Positions 38,866-47,060 of a DNA stretch of 47,060 nucleotides are shown one piece after another. Made by a program: the position numbers and the translations under genes. The notes beneath the pieces are model-generated. The model did no database searches, was not told where the DNA came from, and worked only from the letters and a program-made list of their open reading frames with translations. Position 1 is the first letter of the stretch, and every line of letters begins with the position of its first letter. The DNA is from DAOUET01 sp034430155 (GTDB lineage Bacteria > Chloroflexota > Anaerolineae > Anaerolineales > UBA4823), in contig DAOUET010000056.1 in assembly GCA_034430155.1 (NCBI GenBank), forward strand, positions 1-47,060, written 5' to 3'.

Positions 38866-40095
38866 ATGATTTCATACCGTCAGGCACTTCAGCGTACGCT
38901 GGAACACATTCAGCCTTTGGGAACGGATATAATCGGAATATCGCAAGCCACAGGACGAGTTGCTGGCGAAGATCTGGTCGGGTTGGTAGATTTGCCTTCC
39001 AATGATGTATCTTTAAAAGACGGGTACGCGATTCGATCAGGAGATCTGGCTTGTGCATCACCGGAGAAACCAGTATCCTTGAATTTAATCGGAGATGTGG
39101 CTGCAGGAGGCGAATGGGATGGTGAAGTAAAGTCAGGCGAGGCGGTACGTATTTTGAGTGGAGCGCTAATCCCAAAGGGTGCTGATGCGGTGGTCTCGCA
39201 AGAATTCACCAGCTTGGATCGTGAGAATATGACCGTGAATGTTATGGCAGATGCTTACCCGGGCAGGAATATTTTGGCAAAAGGCAGCGATGTGCAACAC
39301 GGGCAGCCGCTGGTCTTTGCCGGGGAAGTGTTAAACCCATCCCGAGTCGGGTTGCTGGCTGCTGCGGGCTATGCTCATGTCCCAGTTAGAAAGCTCCCAC
39401 GGGTTGGGATTATTGCGACGGGAGATGAAGTTGTCGCACCTGGAATGCCATTGGAAAATGGCATGCTTTACGCCAGCAACCTTGTCACCCTGGCGTCTTG
39501 GTGTCGCCAATATGGTATGCACGTGACTACCTGGGTAGTAAAAGATGAGCCACTTTCACTTTGGGAACGCTTGCTGGAGGGTATCCTGGATCACGATGCT
39601 CTGTTGACCAGCGGAGGCGCCTGGAAAGGGGATCGCGATTTGGTGGTAGCAGTGCTGGACGAACTCGGTTGGGAGAAGTACTATCACCGTGTCAGGATCG
39701 GACCTGGAAAAGCTGTTGGTTTTGGTCGCTTAAAGGAGAAGCCAGTCTTCTGCCTTCCGGGTGGGCCTCCGTCCAACTACATGGCTTTTCTCAACCTGGC
39801 ACTCCCTGGGCTTTTAAAACTATCCGGATGTCGGAGCGCAACTTTACCCGTAGTGCCAGCCCAGTTGGCCCGAGAAGTCCGCGGGCAAATTGACTGGACC
39901 CAGTTCGTTCAGGGAATGTTCGAGCCAGGTGAGCGAAGGTTGATCTTTCAACCGTTAAAGATGGGAAGCCGTCTACAGATGATGGCTTTGGCGGATGGTA
40001 TCCTTACGATCCCGGAAGGCAGGGATCACATTGCTGCAGGAGAAATTGTTGACGTGCAGGTGCTGGATGGCGCCAATTGGAAAGTTCCGGCATAA
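38866..40095 (+). CDS. moeA: MoeA molybdopterin molybdenumtransferase
   Basis: A 409-aa MoeA protein, which inserts molybdate (or tungstate) into adenylylated molybdopterin. Visible motifs include SLKDGYAIRSGD (the usual MDGYA stretch, here with LK), GAxxPKGADAVVSQE, and SRVGLLAAAGYAHVPV. The GEPHI-type domain follows with VGIIATGDEVV, LLTSGGAWKGDRDL, FCLPGGPPSNYMAF and a beta-rich C-terminal domain. ATG 38866 is preferred over TTG 38860. It closes the ECF operon, and its presence is the strongest hint that the transporter serves molybdenum or tungsten cofactor metabolism. The DmsA-like enzyme in this window needs this cofactor. Confidence 0.93.
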   Translation: MISYRQALQRTLEHIQPLGTDIIGISQATGRVAGEDLVGLVDLPSNDVSLKDGYAIRSGDLACASPEKPVSLNLIGDVAAGGEWDGEVKSGEAVRILSGALIPKGADAVVSQEFTSLDRENMTVNVMADAYPGRNILAKGSDVQHGQPLVFAGEVLNPSRVGLLAAAGYAHVPVRKLPRVGIIATGDEVVAPGMPLENGMLYASNLVTLASWCRQYGMHVTTWVVKDEPLSLWERLLEGILDHDALLTSGGAWKGDRDLVVAVLDELGWEKYYHRVRIGPGKAVGFGRLKEKPVFCLPGGPPSNYMAFLNLALPGLLKLSGCRSATLPVVPAQLAREVRGQIDWTQFVQGMFEPGERRLIFQPLKMGSRLQMMALADGILTIPEGRDHIAAGEIVDVQVLDGANWKVPA

Positions 40096-40194
40096 CTGGA
40101 ATCGCGATCGCCTGGATATCCGACCAGGCGACCGATGTGGGGATATTATTGTCTCTGGTGTTTCCGGGGGTCTCGTTGGCTTTTTCTGCTTGAT

Positions 40195-42192
40195 TTACTC
40201 TCTCATTATGAGCGGCAGGTATATCCTGATTGGGGGAGACTCGGCCGTATCCTGGATCACTGACACCTTATTGGACCACTCTTCAGGGTAATCATGGTGC
40301 ACCGCATACACTCGCAACAAGCCGGGGGACACCGTGTATCCCCGGATATTGCCGTCCAGGTAGATCCGGCTCATCAACTCCCCAGAAGGGACATCGTAGG
40401 CTTCCAATAGGGTGTAACCAGTATACCCGTACAGGCGGTTGGTTTGCGGATTTGTCTCTAACTGTCCGCTTACCCCTTGGATCATGCCCAGTTCAGTATG
40501 GTTATTCCCGTCCAGAATGACCGCCCCCGATTTCCCCTGCCGCGATATCCAAACGAAAACCCGGTTAGTGGTTGGATTGACGGTCACATCGCCTATCGAT
40601 GTGTAGTCGATCGTCTGAGCGACGTCATCCGTTGTTGGGCTGATGATACGTAAATCATCATCCAGTGAATAGGTACAGTAGGCGTATCCCGTCCCCGGAT
40701 TAACCGCCACATGCCCGGATTGGAAATATATCGAAGTGCCTAGGTCGATTGTGCGGATATGACTCGTGGTTACGCCGTCGTAGATCTTAAGACGATCCGG
40801 ATCGCCCAGCCAGACAGCTTGCTCAAAGATGTATACCCGCCCGTTGTTGGAATTGACCGCGATCTCGTTCCCGCTTCCCAGGGTACCGATCACTTGATTA
40901 TTTGCCCCGTTGACCACGTAAGTCCCACTGACACTGACTGCGTATATTAAATTCTGGGTCTCATTGATGCCGATGTCATATATTGGCGGCCAATCGGGGT
41001 TTTCGGTCAGGTCGAAAGAGTTCAGCCAGGCCAGCGAGGTTGCATTGAACACCGCTATACTGCCCTCCATCCCTATGTAAAGCTGGTTGGTCACCCTGTT
41101 TACTGCTGCTCCATCGACGTTTTCCGGCAGGTCCAGGGTAGCGATGACGGCTGGGGGTTTAGGCGTTGGAGCGGGAGCTGTGGGTGACTCGTCCTGGATG
41201 ATCGTTACCTTTTTGCCCCATGTAGTCGGGATCATATAATGTGAGGCGAAAAGTTTACCCAATTGGGGGTGAAGGTCGTAATCCGCCAGGTTGCCATCCA
41301 GGTGGATATATCCCAGCAGCTCATAAGTGGTGCTGTCGGCTATCCGTAGAACGTAACCTGGCGATGTCGCTGCTATACCATAGAGGCGATTGGTGAGCCG
41401 GTTCAACTGCAGTCGCCCTGCGCCGATCCTGGAGATCATTCCCACCTGGGTGTGGGTAACCCCATCTAGCACCACCGCGTCTGTGTAATTTATCCCGGCG
41501 TACACCTTATTGGTATCTGGGTTCACAACTACATATCCAATGTTCTCAAGGTGTACGCTGGTCAGCTCGGCATGGGAGTTGCCGTTAAATACGCGTAGAT
41601 TGTCATCACCCGTGAAGGTAGCATATACGCGGTTAGTACTTGGATTTATCGCCAAATGGATGCTTTCGAACGAGGCTAGGCTGGCTATCTGGATGTCGGT
41701 TAGCCAGGAGTTGTTACCCCCATCTAGTACATGGATGACATAGGGGTCGCTGTAGGGGTAATTCACCATACCGGCGATGTAAACCCGATTGGTGGTTGGA
41801 TTGATCGCCACCTCATTTCCACTCTTATCGAAATTCCCCAGCACGTTATTGGTATTGCCGTCTATCACATAGGTTCGGAGACCAGCTGCATAAATCCGGT
41901 TGGTTGAAAGGTTCAGTGCTACATCGTAACAAGGTGTGTAATTTTGGGGAAGTGGAATCGTGGTCACGAAAGCATGGGTCTGGGCGTTGTAAACGTTGAG
42001 CTGTCCAGTAACAGCTACATAGACAAGGTTTGTGTTTGGATTTACAGCGATCCCCCCGACATCCACGCCCACATCAATCACATCCAGGATTATTTGGGCC
42101 CTAACTGGTGAGCGGATCAATATCTGAACGAGAAACGCGGAAAGTAATACCATCCCGATTGCGGTCAAATGCACCCGTTGTTTAGTCTTCAT
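40195..42192 (-). CDS. Secreted YVTN-type beta-propeller protein, two internal lobes
   Basis: A 665-aa exported protein. A signal peptide (about 1-33) is followed by many blades of the NPTTNRVYVA/YVTN type, with sequences such as VAINPTTNRVYIAG and VTVNPTTNRVFVW. The chain is a duplication: residues 35-335 and 350-645 follow the same blade order, and each half ends in a VTIIQDE or VSVIQDT strand, joined by a Pro/Thr linker (SPTAPAPTPKPP). The last residues RIYLPLIMRE form a short hydrophobic tail of the kind seen at the end of many Chloroflexota secreted proteins. A strong AGAAGGAGGATCAG ribosome-binding site and a promoter lie upstream. A surface adhesion or ligand-binding role is likely; no enzyme motif is seen. 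Confidence 0.85.
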   Translation of the reverse strand: MKTKQRVHLTAIGMVLLSAFLVQILIRSPVRAQIILDVIDVGVDVGGIAVNPNTNLVYVAVTGQLNVYNAQTHAFVTTIPLPQNYTPCYDVALNLSTNRIYAAGLRTYVIDGNTNNVLGNFDKSGNEVAINPTTNRVYIAGMVNYPYSDPYVIHVLDGGNNSWLTDIQIASLASFESIHLAINPSTNRVYATFTGDDNLRVFNGNSHAELTSVHLENIGYVVVNPDTNKVYAGINYTDAVVLDGVTHTQVGMISRIGAGRLQLNRLTNRLYGIAATSPGYVLRIADSTTYELLGYIHLDGNLADYDLHPQLGKLFASHYMIPTTWGKKVTIIQDESPTAPAPTPKPPAVIATLDLPENVDGAAVNRVTNQLYIGMEGSIAVFNATSLAWLNSFDLTENPDWPPIYDIGINETQNLIYAVSVSGTYVVNGANNQVIGTLGSGNEIAVNSNNGRVYIFEQAVWLGDPDRLKIYDGVTTSHIRTIDLGTSIYFQSGHVAVNPGTGYAYCTYSLDDDLRIISPTTDDVAQTIDYTSIGDVTVNPTTNRVFVWISRQGKSGAVILDGNNHTELGMIQGVSGQLETNPQTNRLYGYTGYTLLEAYDVPSGELMSRIYLDGNIRGYTVSPGLLRVYAVHHDYPEEWSNKVSVIQDTAESPPIRIYLPLIMRE

Positions 42193-42247
42193 CTGATCCT
42201 CCTTCTGTTAGGAAGACAAACATGCTGACCTTTTTCACGTTTTTCTT

Positions 42248-42276
42248 AATATAGCGAAATGTACCCTTAATTGCAA
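42248..42276 (-). promoter_or_regulatory. Sigma-70-type promoter for the beta-propeller gene
   Basis: Read on the minus strand, TTGCAA (-35, 42271-42276) and TATATT (-10, 42248-42253) are separated by exactly 17 bp. Transcription would begin near 42241, leaving a leader of about 50 bases before the ATG at 42192 with its strong ribosome-binding site. Confidence 0.6.
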
Positions 42277-42569
42277 GTTAATTCTTTGGGAGGCATGGCA
42301 CTGAATAACTTCGAGGTGGTGGCCGGACCTGAATTCTGGTTTAACTGGAGAACCCCTTGATCTCTCTTGATACTATCGTTCCCCCTCAACCTCAAGCTTA
42401 TAATCAGGTAACACTTTCGATAACCAACCGGAGATACCGGCCCAACCCGGTGGTAGCTTCCACCCGTGCCTCGGTGAATCCCTGTACGAAAACTGTTCCC
42501 GATGACTTCGGGTCGACCTGCCTGCACGGTTGGTTCTTGCCGATATAGTAGATGGATTGGATAATGAAT

Positions 42570-42594
42570 GAGCCCCGCACATAAGGCGGGGCTC
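42570..42594 (-). terminator. Hairpin terminator after the macroglobulin-like gene
   Basis: GAGCCCCGC (42570-42578) pairs perfectly with GCGGGGCTC (42586-42594) around a 7-base loop, 31 bp after the stop of the minus-strand gene. The T-run on the minus strand is weak (ATTCATTATCC), but the GC-rich stem and its location fit transcription termination. Confidence 0.7.
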
Positions 42595-42624
42595 AAATCT
42601 TTGCAGGCTTATCTTTGCCCTTGT

Positions 42625-45600
42625 TTACTTGATGACTACCCAATCGCTGGCGCTCCGACCGAACACCTCCGGAGAGTACATCTCTTCTGCCTTGGCCGGT
42701 GGCACCACGAAGGTGCCCGGCGTGATCGCCCGGGCGACATAGGTATAGTCATAGACTCCATCCCACAGTAAGGATGTAAAAGCTTCAGCGCGTTCGTCGC
42801 GCATGTTCTGGTGCTCGTACCAGGTTCCCCACCACCACCAGCCATAACGATAATCCGGGCTGTTGGGGTCCTGGGGGGTGCTCCCGGAAACCGCCAGTGC
42901 CGGGTTGACGATCTCTAACCCGGCCGGTAACGGGTCAACCAGGGCGACGTGATAGCGCCGGTTGTCGGCGACCATGGTCAGGTGTACCCGTACCCGTGAG
43001 CCAGCCTTGATATGCCAGACGCCATCCTGGTCCCGGGATATGTCCTCGGGATCATCGATGGCTTCATAGCTGCGTTGAACGACAAAGCCCATATCGACCG
43101 GCTCCAGGAACAGATCGGTTGGGGCGTAGCGAAACCCCAGCCGGTAGTAGAGCCGTCCGGGTCCGTCTTTGCTCAGGATCAGGTCTTTCGTCGTGCTGCC
43201 ATCCGGGGGCTGATCCACAAGATACACCATGGGAATAATGGTTTCGTGTATTTCGGAGGTGCGTCCGCTGAATTGATGAGCGCCAGCATAGGTATCACCC
43301 AGCCAGATACGGGCGACGAAGTCGGGGGTCTGTGCCTCGAAGGTGTTAAAGTAACGGTCGAGAGCCAGCAAGACAAAGACATTCTCCTGGGTGTTGTACC
43401 AGCGCCCCTTGGTACGGTGGGCTAGCAATCCGTTGACCACCTTGGGTATCAGGTCGCTCTTTTGATTATCGGCGATCAAGGCATCCAGCAGGATGGCATC
43501 TGTACGTCGATCTGAACTCAACAGCAGGTAAGTCTGGTCGTCGTAGTAGGTGGTGAAATTAGCTGCACCGGGCGTTTCTACCACCCGGTTGTTGACGAAC
43601 CGGCGGATGGCTTCCAGCTCATCGCTGGTTCCAGGGGCATCCTGTAGCACCTGCCAGATCCAGCCCACGGCCTCGAGCGACAGGTTCTCGAGCTGCGCTT
43701 GGTTCAACAACTGGCGGGCTTTTTCAGGGTCCCGATCGCCCATCAGGTTACGCACATAGAGCGCATAGGCGCTGAGCGTCTGGCGGGTGCGCTGGCTATA
43801 CCAGTGGGGGTAGTGGCTCTCAATCTGGCGTAGATAGTCTAGGGCGTTTTGCTGCATCTCGTCAGGCACTGTAAAGCCCTTGAGCTCAGCCCGCTGCAGG
43901 GCATGAGCTACATGGATGGTATTGAACGGGATAGAATCCTGCCCGCGCCGCCAGTAGGGGAAGCCACCATCACCGTTCTGCAGCCCTCTCAATCGCTCGA
44001 CGTCTTGCTGCACGGTTGCCTCCATTTCCTGGGGGGAGGGCAGCTGGTCGGCCTTGAAAGCAGTCAGTACGTCACGTAAAGCCGCGATTCCGAGGATGCG
44101 TGAGGCCAACTGTTCGCTGCATTCAAAGGGGTAAGAGACCAGGTAGAGCACCGCGTCGGTTAGCGCTTGCAGCGCTGTGGAAGAAGTATTGATCTCCAGG
44201 CCGCCAAACTGCGGGAAGACCTCGCCGGGCGCAGATACCGGTTGGACTACCGCGCCTTGGTCGACTACACCGTAGGTGGCAAAAGCCTCGCTGGTCGCAG
44301 GTGTGTAGACCGGAAGTTCGACCGTTGCGGCGTCGGTAAAATTACCAGAAACCGCTGCGATCTGGAAGCGGGCGGTTCCCGCCATCTCCGTGGTTGCTGG
44401 GAAGCGCACTTCAACCCGGTCACGGGCTGGCACGGTCACCTGCAGGCCTTGATTGCCGGTTAGCGCAATGTTGCTGGCCTGGACGATCACGTCAACTGCC
44501 AGGGGCTCATCGGTCTGGTTCTGCAGCACCACCGGCAGTTCGAAGTGGTCACCGAAGTTGAGGAACCGGGGAGCAGACGGCCGCACCATGAGTGGTAACC
44601 GGGCTGTCAGATTGGCCTCACCTGACCCGAATTGCTTGCCTCCTGCATCGACGGCAACAACCATAACGCGGTAGCGCGTCAGGTTATCGGGAAGCTTCAC
44701 TTCCACGCTGGCTTTCCCGTTTAAATCGGTGTGTACAGACGCTGCAAAGGTGGCCAATGGGTTGAAATCGGTGCGAATCTGGATTGGGGCAGGTTCGGCT
44801 CTCAACCTGCTGGCATCTGAGGCTGCGGCCTCGGGCATTGCCATAGGCGCTTCCATCATAGCCCTTGGTGCTTGAGTACCCATGGCTTGCTTTTCGAACA
44901 CGGCTTCTCCTCCGACGTTGGCTGCCTCGGCAAGAGCCTGGGGGTTGGCCAGGACGATGCTGGCGCGGCCGTAGTTGCTGCTTACCTCAGACGAGCGTCC
45001 TTGGTAGATGGTGAGGAGAGGGTCGGCTAATCGGTAGTTGGTCAAAGCCAAGATGGCTTCATCAACCACCACCAGGGCCAGCTCAGCGCCGACCACGGGT
45101 TGCCCGTTCGCGCCTTTCACGGTGACCCCAATGCTGGTTTCTCCCCCTGGCTCCAGCTCGTCATCGCTTGGTGACACCTGGAGCGAGAGAGTGCGCTGCA
45201 AAGGTGGAATGCTCAGGTTTAGCTGTCCGCTGGCATAGGCGGGGCGGGCGGGTGCTTCCGTGATGACCTCGCCCGAATCGTCCGTGCGAGACACGGCTCC
45301 CACTATGTCCACCTGCACATTTAGGTTGGGAAGGTGTTTCTCTTCGATGGGCACCTGGAGGGTGGTGCTGCCTGATTCGATGCGAAAGCGTTGCGTGTAG
45401 AGGATGCCGCTGCGGCTGACGGTTAATAGACCTTCCGCGGGGCTGAAAGGTGCTTGCACCAGGATCTGAGCTACCTCCCCCGGCTGGTAGGTTTCCTTAT
45501 CCGGTATCAATGTGACTGTTTCTTGTTCGATTTCCCGGGAAGGCGGCTGCTGGCTTCCACTCACCCAGCGTGTGAACTGGCTTTGATTCTGGCGACCCAT

Positions 45601-47058
45601 CTCATCGCTGATCAGGCTCGTGATCTGGTAGCGGCCGCCCAATTGGGTCTCAAATGTGCAGGTGACCGGCTCCAGGGCCGAACCTACGCTGCATTCCTGG
45701 ATGTCGACTTCTTCCTCGCGCCAGTCGCCGTTCCGGTACTTCCATTCCAGCCGGGCGGCTTTTACTTTGATTGGCCGGTCGGCAATGGCTTTGCCGTCCA
45801 GGTCGGTTACGATCAGGTCGATCTCCAAAGGCGTGCCGCGCTCGACGAATGTGCGTTCACTGCGCATGCCTACGTAGAGATCGGCAGGGTGTACGAGCAG
45901 GCTGGTGGTTCCCGCCCAGGCCTGCCGGTTCACATCCATCACCGTGGCTTCGGCCAGCACGCTAAACGGGCTCAACCGCTTGGATTCATCGAAGTCCAGG
46001 CGCAGATAATGATTCCCGGCGGCATCGGTCACACCGCTGAAGGTTTCATACTCAGTCCCGGCATATTCCCCACCAGGGCTGTAAGATTGCTCACTAAAGA
46101 CCGGTCCATAAAGCAGCCACCAGGGCGTCCAGGTTCCGAAGATGAAATCTGGCCAATTGGGTGGTGAGTAATTACTCGGGGAGGAGGTTACCTGCCAGGT
46201 GACCTCAGCGTTGGGTAAGGGGCCGCCGGCGAAGTATTTGGCTTCTACGGCCACGATAGCGTGTTCCCTGACGAAGTAAGGCCCTTGGGTTTCGTTACGG
46301 GCGGTCACTTCGAACTCGGGTCGCCGGAATTCCTGGATCTGGAAACTGTGATAGTATTGGCGGCTATCCAGTGCCCCCAGGTCACCCTCTGCGTCCAGCT
46401 GAAGTTGGGCGTATCCCAGGTTCACGTTTTCAGGTAGGGTAAATGTAAAGTCAAAACCTCCCAGGGCGTTAACCTCGACACGGCCGCCGCCCAGATCGTT
46501 GCCCTGAGGGTCGATGCTCTGGAAGCGCACCGCTTTTACTGCACTGCCCACCAATCCTACATCGCCGTCCTGTTTTCCGCCCACACGCCGGATCCAACCT
46601 TTGATATGGACTTCTTCGCCGGGTCGGTACATCTGGCGGTCGTCGAACACGTACCAGCGCAGCAGATCATTGACATTTCTTTGAGACCAGGTATCCTCAC
46701 CCCAATAATATGTAGAGCGGGGTAGAAGAGCTATGTCTTGACCCTGCTGTGCGAGAATATAAGTTAAATCAGCAGCAGAGAGATCGAATCTGGCAAGGCC
46801 GCTAGCATCGGTAACGGCCTCCACACCCCCGCGGCTTGTTTCTATGGTAATTCCTGCCAGGGGAGCGCCGTCCTGCAAGGCGCTGGCCCAAACCACCATC
46901 TCGCTGTGATCGGCGAAGGCGTCCAGGCCGATCTGGGTCACCTGAACCCAGGTTTGGATTGCTTCCCAGTAGCGCTCTTCCTGGAACAAGCCGCTAGGTG
47001 GTTTGACGATAACGATGAAATGGCCGAAGTCCCCGTCCATCACCTCGCTCAAGTCGAT
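42625..47058 (-). CDS. Alpha-2-macroglobulin-family protein (N-terminus beyond window)
   Basis: The visible 1477 residues belong to a bacterial alpha-2-macroglobulin-like protein. The frame is open to the window edge, so the signal peptide and first domains are missing. Visible parts in order: macroglobulin-type beta domains including YRPGEEVHIKGWIRR (about residue 140); an internal stretch rich in Ala, Met and Glu (about 720-760) that may act as a bait-like region; the A2M domain (LPDNLTRYRVMVVAVD); and a helical thioester domain with YPFECSEQLASR, matching the thioester C-x-E-Q motif. The C-terminal receptor-like beta region ends RSASDWVVIK. Such proteins trap proteases or protect the cell envelope. 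A strong hairpin follows the stop codon. A penicillin-binding protein partner (PbpC) is not within the window. Confidence 0.88.
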   Translation of the reverse strand: MDLSEVMDGDFGHFIVIVKPPSGLFQEERYWEAIQTWVQVTQIGLDAFADHSEMVVWASALQDGAPLAGITIETSRGGVEAVTDASGLARFDLSAADLTYILAQQGQDIALLPRSTYYWGEDTWSQRNVNDLLRWYVFDDRQMYRPGEEVHIKGWIRRVGGKQDGDVGLVGSAVKAVRFQSIDPQGNDLGGGRVEVNALGGFDFTFTLPENVNLGYAQLQLDAEGDLGALDSRQYYHSFQIQEFRRPEFEVTARNETQGPYFVREHAIVAVEAKYFAGGPLPNAEVTWQVTSSPSNYSPPNWPDFIFGTWTPWWLLYGPVFSEQSYSPGGEYAGTEYETFSGVTDAAGNHYLRLDFDESKRLSPFSVLAEATVMDVNRQAWAGTTSLLVHPADLYVGMRSERTFVERGTPLEIDLIVTDLDGKAIADRPIKVKAARLEWKYRNGDWREEEVDIQECSVGSALEPVTCTFETQLGGRYQITSLISDEMGRQNQSQFTRWVSGSQQPPSREIEQETVTLIPDKETYQPGEVAQILVQAPFSPAEGLLTVSRSGILYTQRFRIESGSTTLQVPIEEKHLPNLNVQVDIVGAVSRTDDSGEVITEAPARPAYASGQLNLSIPPLQRTLSLQVSPSDDELEPGGETSIGVTVKGANGQPVVGAELALVVVDEAILALTNYRLADPLLTIYQGRSSEVSSNYGRASIVLANPQALAEAANVGGEAVFEKQAMGTQAPRAMMEAPMAMPEAAASDASRLRAEPAPIQIRTDFNPLATFAASVHTDLNGKASVEVKLPDNLTRYRVMVVAVDAGGKQFGSGEANLTARLPLMVRPSAPRFLNFGDHFELPVVLQNQTDEPLAVDVIVQASNIALTGNQGLQVTVPARDRVEVRFPATTEMAGTARFQIAAVSGNFTDAATVELPVYTPATSEAFATYGVVDQGAVVQPVSAPGEVFPQFGGLEINTSSTALQALTDAVLYLVSYPFECSEQLASRILGIAALRDVLTAFKADQLPSPQEMEATVQQDVERLRGLQNGDGGFPYWRRGQDSIPFNTIHVAHALQRAELKGFTVPDEMQQNALDYLRQIESHYPHWYSQRTRQTLSAYALYVRNLMGDRDPEKARQLLNQAQLENLSLEAVGWIWQVLQDAPGTSDELEAIRRFVNNRVVETPGAANFTTYYDDQTYLLLSSDRRTDAILLDALIADNQKSDLIPKVVNGLLAHRTKGRWYNTQENVFVLLALDRYFNTFEAQTPDFVARIWLGDTYAGAHQFSGRTSEIHETIIPMVYLVDQPPDGSTTKDLILSKDGPGRLYYRLGFRYAPTDLFLEPVDMGFVVQRSYEAIDDPEDISRDQDGVWHIKAGSRVRVHLTMVADNRRYHVALVDPLPAGLEIVNPALAVSGSTPQDPNSPDYRYGWWWWGTWYEHQNMRDERAEAFTSLLWDGVYDYTYVARAITPGTFVVPPAKAEEMYSPEVFGRSASDWVVIK

Positions 47059-47060
47059 GC

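Larger units (their letters stand above)
42193..42624. other. Intergenic region of 432 bp between the two minus-strand genes
   Basis: It holds the promoter of the beta-propeller gene (42248-42276) and a strong hairpin after the macroglobulin-like gene (42570-42594). No convincing coding frame was found in the rest. Confidence 0.65.

Noticed and set aside
42625..47058. Long plus-strand frames opposite the macroglobulin-like gene (for example around 45454-46167)
   Set aside because: They mirror the codon structure of a clearly conserved minus-strand protein, and have no ribosome-binding sites or recognisable domains.

Overview
The window looks like a chromosomal segment from an anaerobic or facultative member of the Chloroflexota, most likely Anaerolineae-like. 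This is an inference, not a demonstrated assignment. The grounds are many flavin and Fe-S redox modules, lipoproteins with long Pro/Thr-rich linkers, an ECF transporter, and a secreted beta-propeller ending in a short 'YLPLI'-type tail of a kind I associate with Chloroflexota exported proteins. No rRNA, tRNA or CRISPR array was seen.

Region 1 (2-13878, + strand) is a dense heterodisulfide-reductase (Hdr)-type redox operon. It holds three HdrA flavoproteins: one cut by the window edge, one 906-aa fusion with an NADPH-oxidoreductase (GltD/NfnB-like) module, and one of 582 aa. With them are an MvhD-like protein, an HdrB/HdrC-type two-CCG protein, two FrhB/FdhB-like paralogues, an HdrC-like ferredoxin, an SdhB/TfrB-like [2Fe-2S]/[4Fe-4S] protein, an acyl-CoA dehydrogenase homologue without the usual catalytic glutamates, an SdhA/FrdA/TfrA-like flavoprotein, and two small unknown ORFs. 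The set reads as a soluble, multi-flavin, possibly electron-bifurcating complex. NADPH (through the GltD module) and low-potential Fe-S carriers would meet an Hdr core and a fumarate-reductase-like or acyl-CoA-type end module. No hydrogenase or formate dehydrogenase catalytic subunit is present.

Region 2 (13879-19616) starts with a 0.63-kb non-coding stretch. It holds a candidate promoter whose spacer is filled by a 16-bp perfect palindrome. Next come a 7-TM/GAF NarL-type histidine kinase, a DmsC-like membrane protein and a NarL-type response regulator. A decayed IS630-family transposase then separates this regulatory set from the enzyme genes.

Region 3 (19617-28745) encodes a respiratory molybdoenzyme system. 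It comprises a monohaem cytochrome c lipoprotein, a possible tiny membrane peptide, DmsABC-type oxidoreductase subunits, two related multihaem cytochromes (9 and 10 haem motifs, with conserved CxxCK sites), and a membrane-anchored carboxypeptidase-regulatory-like protein. Its substrate cannot be read from sequence.

Region 4 (28746-33967) has a 0.73-kb gene-poor spacer, followed by a maturation and export cassette: TorD-like chaperone, four-cluster ferredoxin-type protein, radical SAM protein, TatA, TatC and a second TatA/B. These plausibly serve the Tat-exported DmsA-like enzyme.

Region 5 (34231-40095) is a tightly overlapping operon: a THEP1-like NTPase, a fused EcfA-EcfA' ATPase, an S component, a lipoprotein with a sulfite-oxidase-type pterin-binding fold, EcfT, an FmdE-family protein with a zinc ribbon, and MoeA. 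It is a candidate for an undescribed ECF importer serving molybdenum/tungsten cofactor metabolism.

Region 6 (40195-47058, - strand) has a secreted two-lobed beta-propeller protein with a good sigma-70-type promoter. Upstream of it on the same strand is a partial alpha-2-macroglobulin-family protein with a thioester motif, ending in a strong hairpin.
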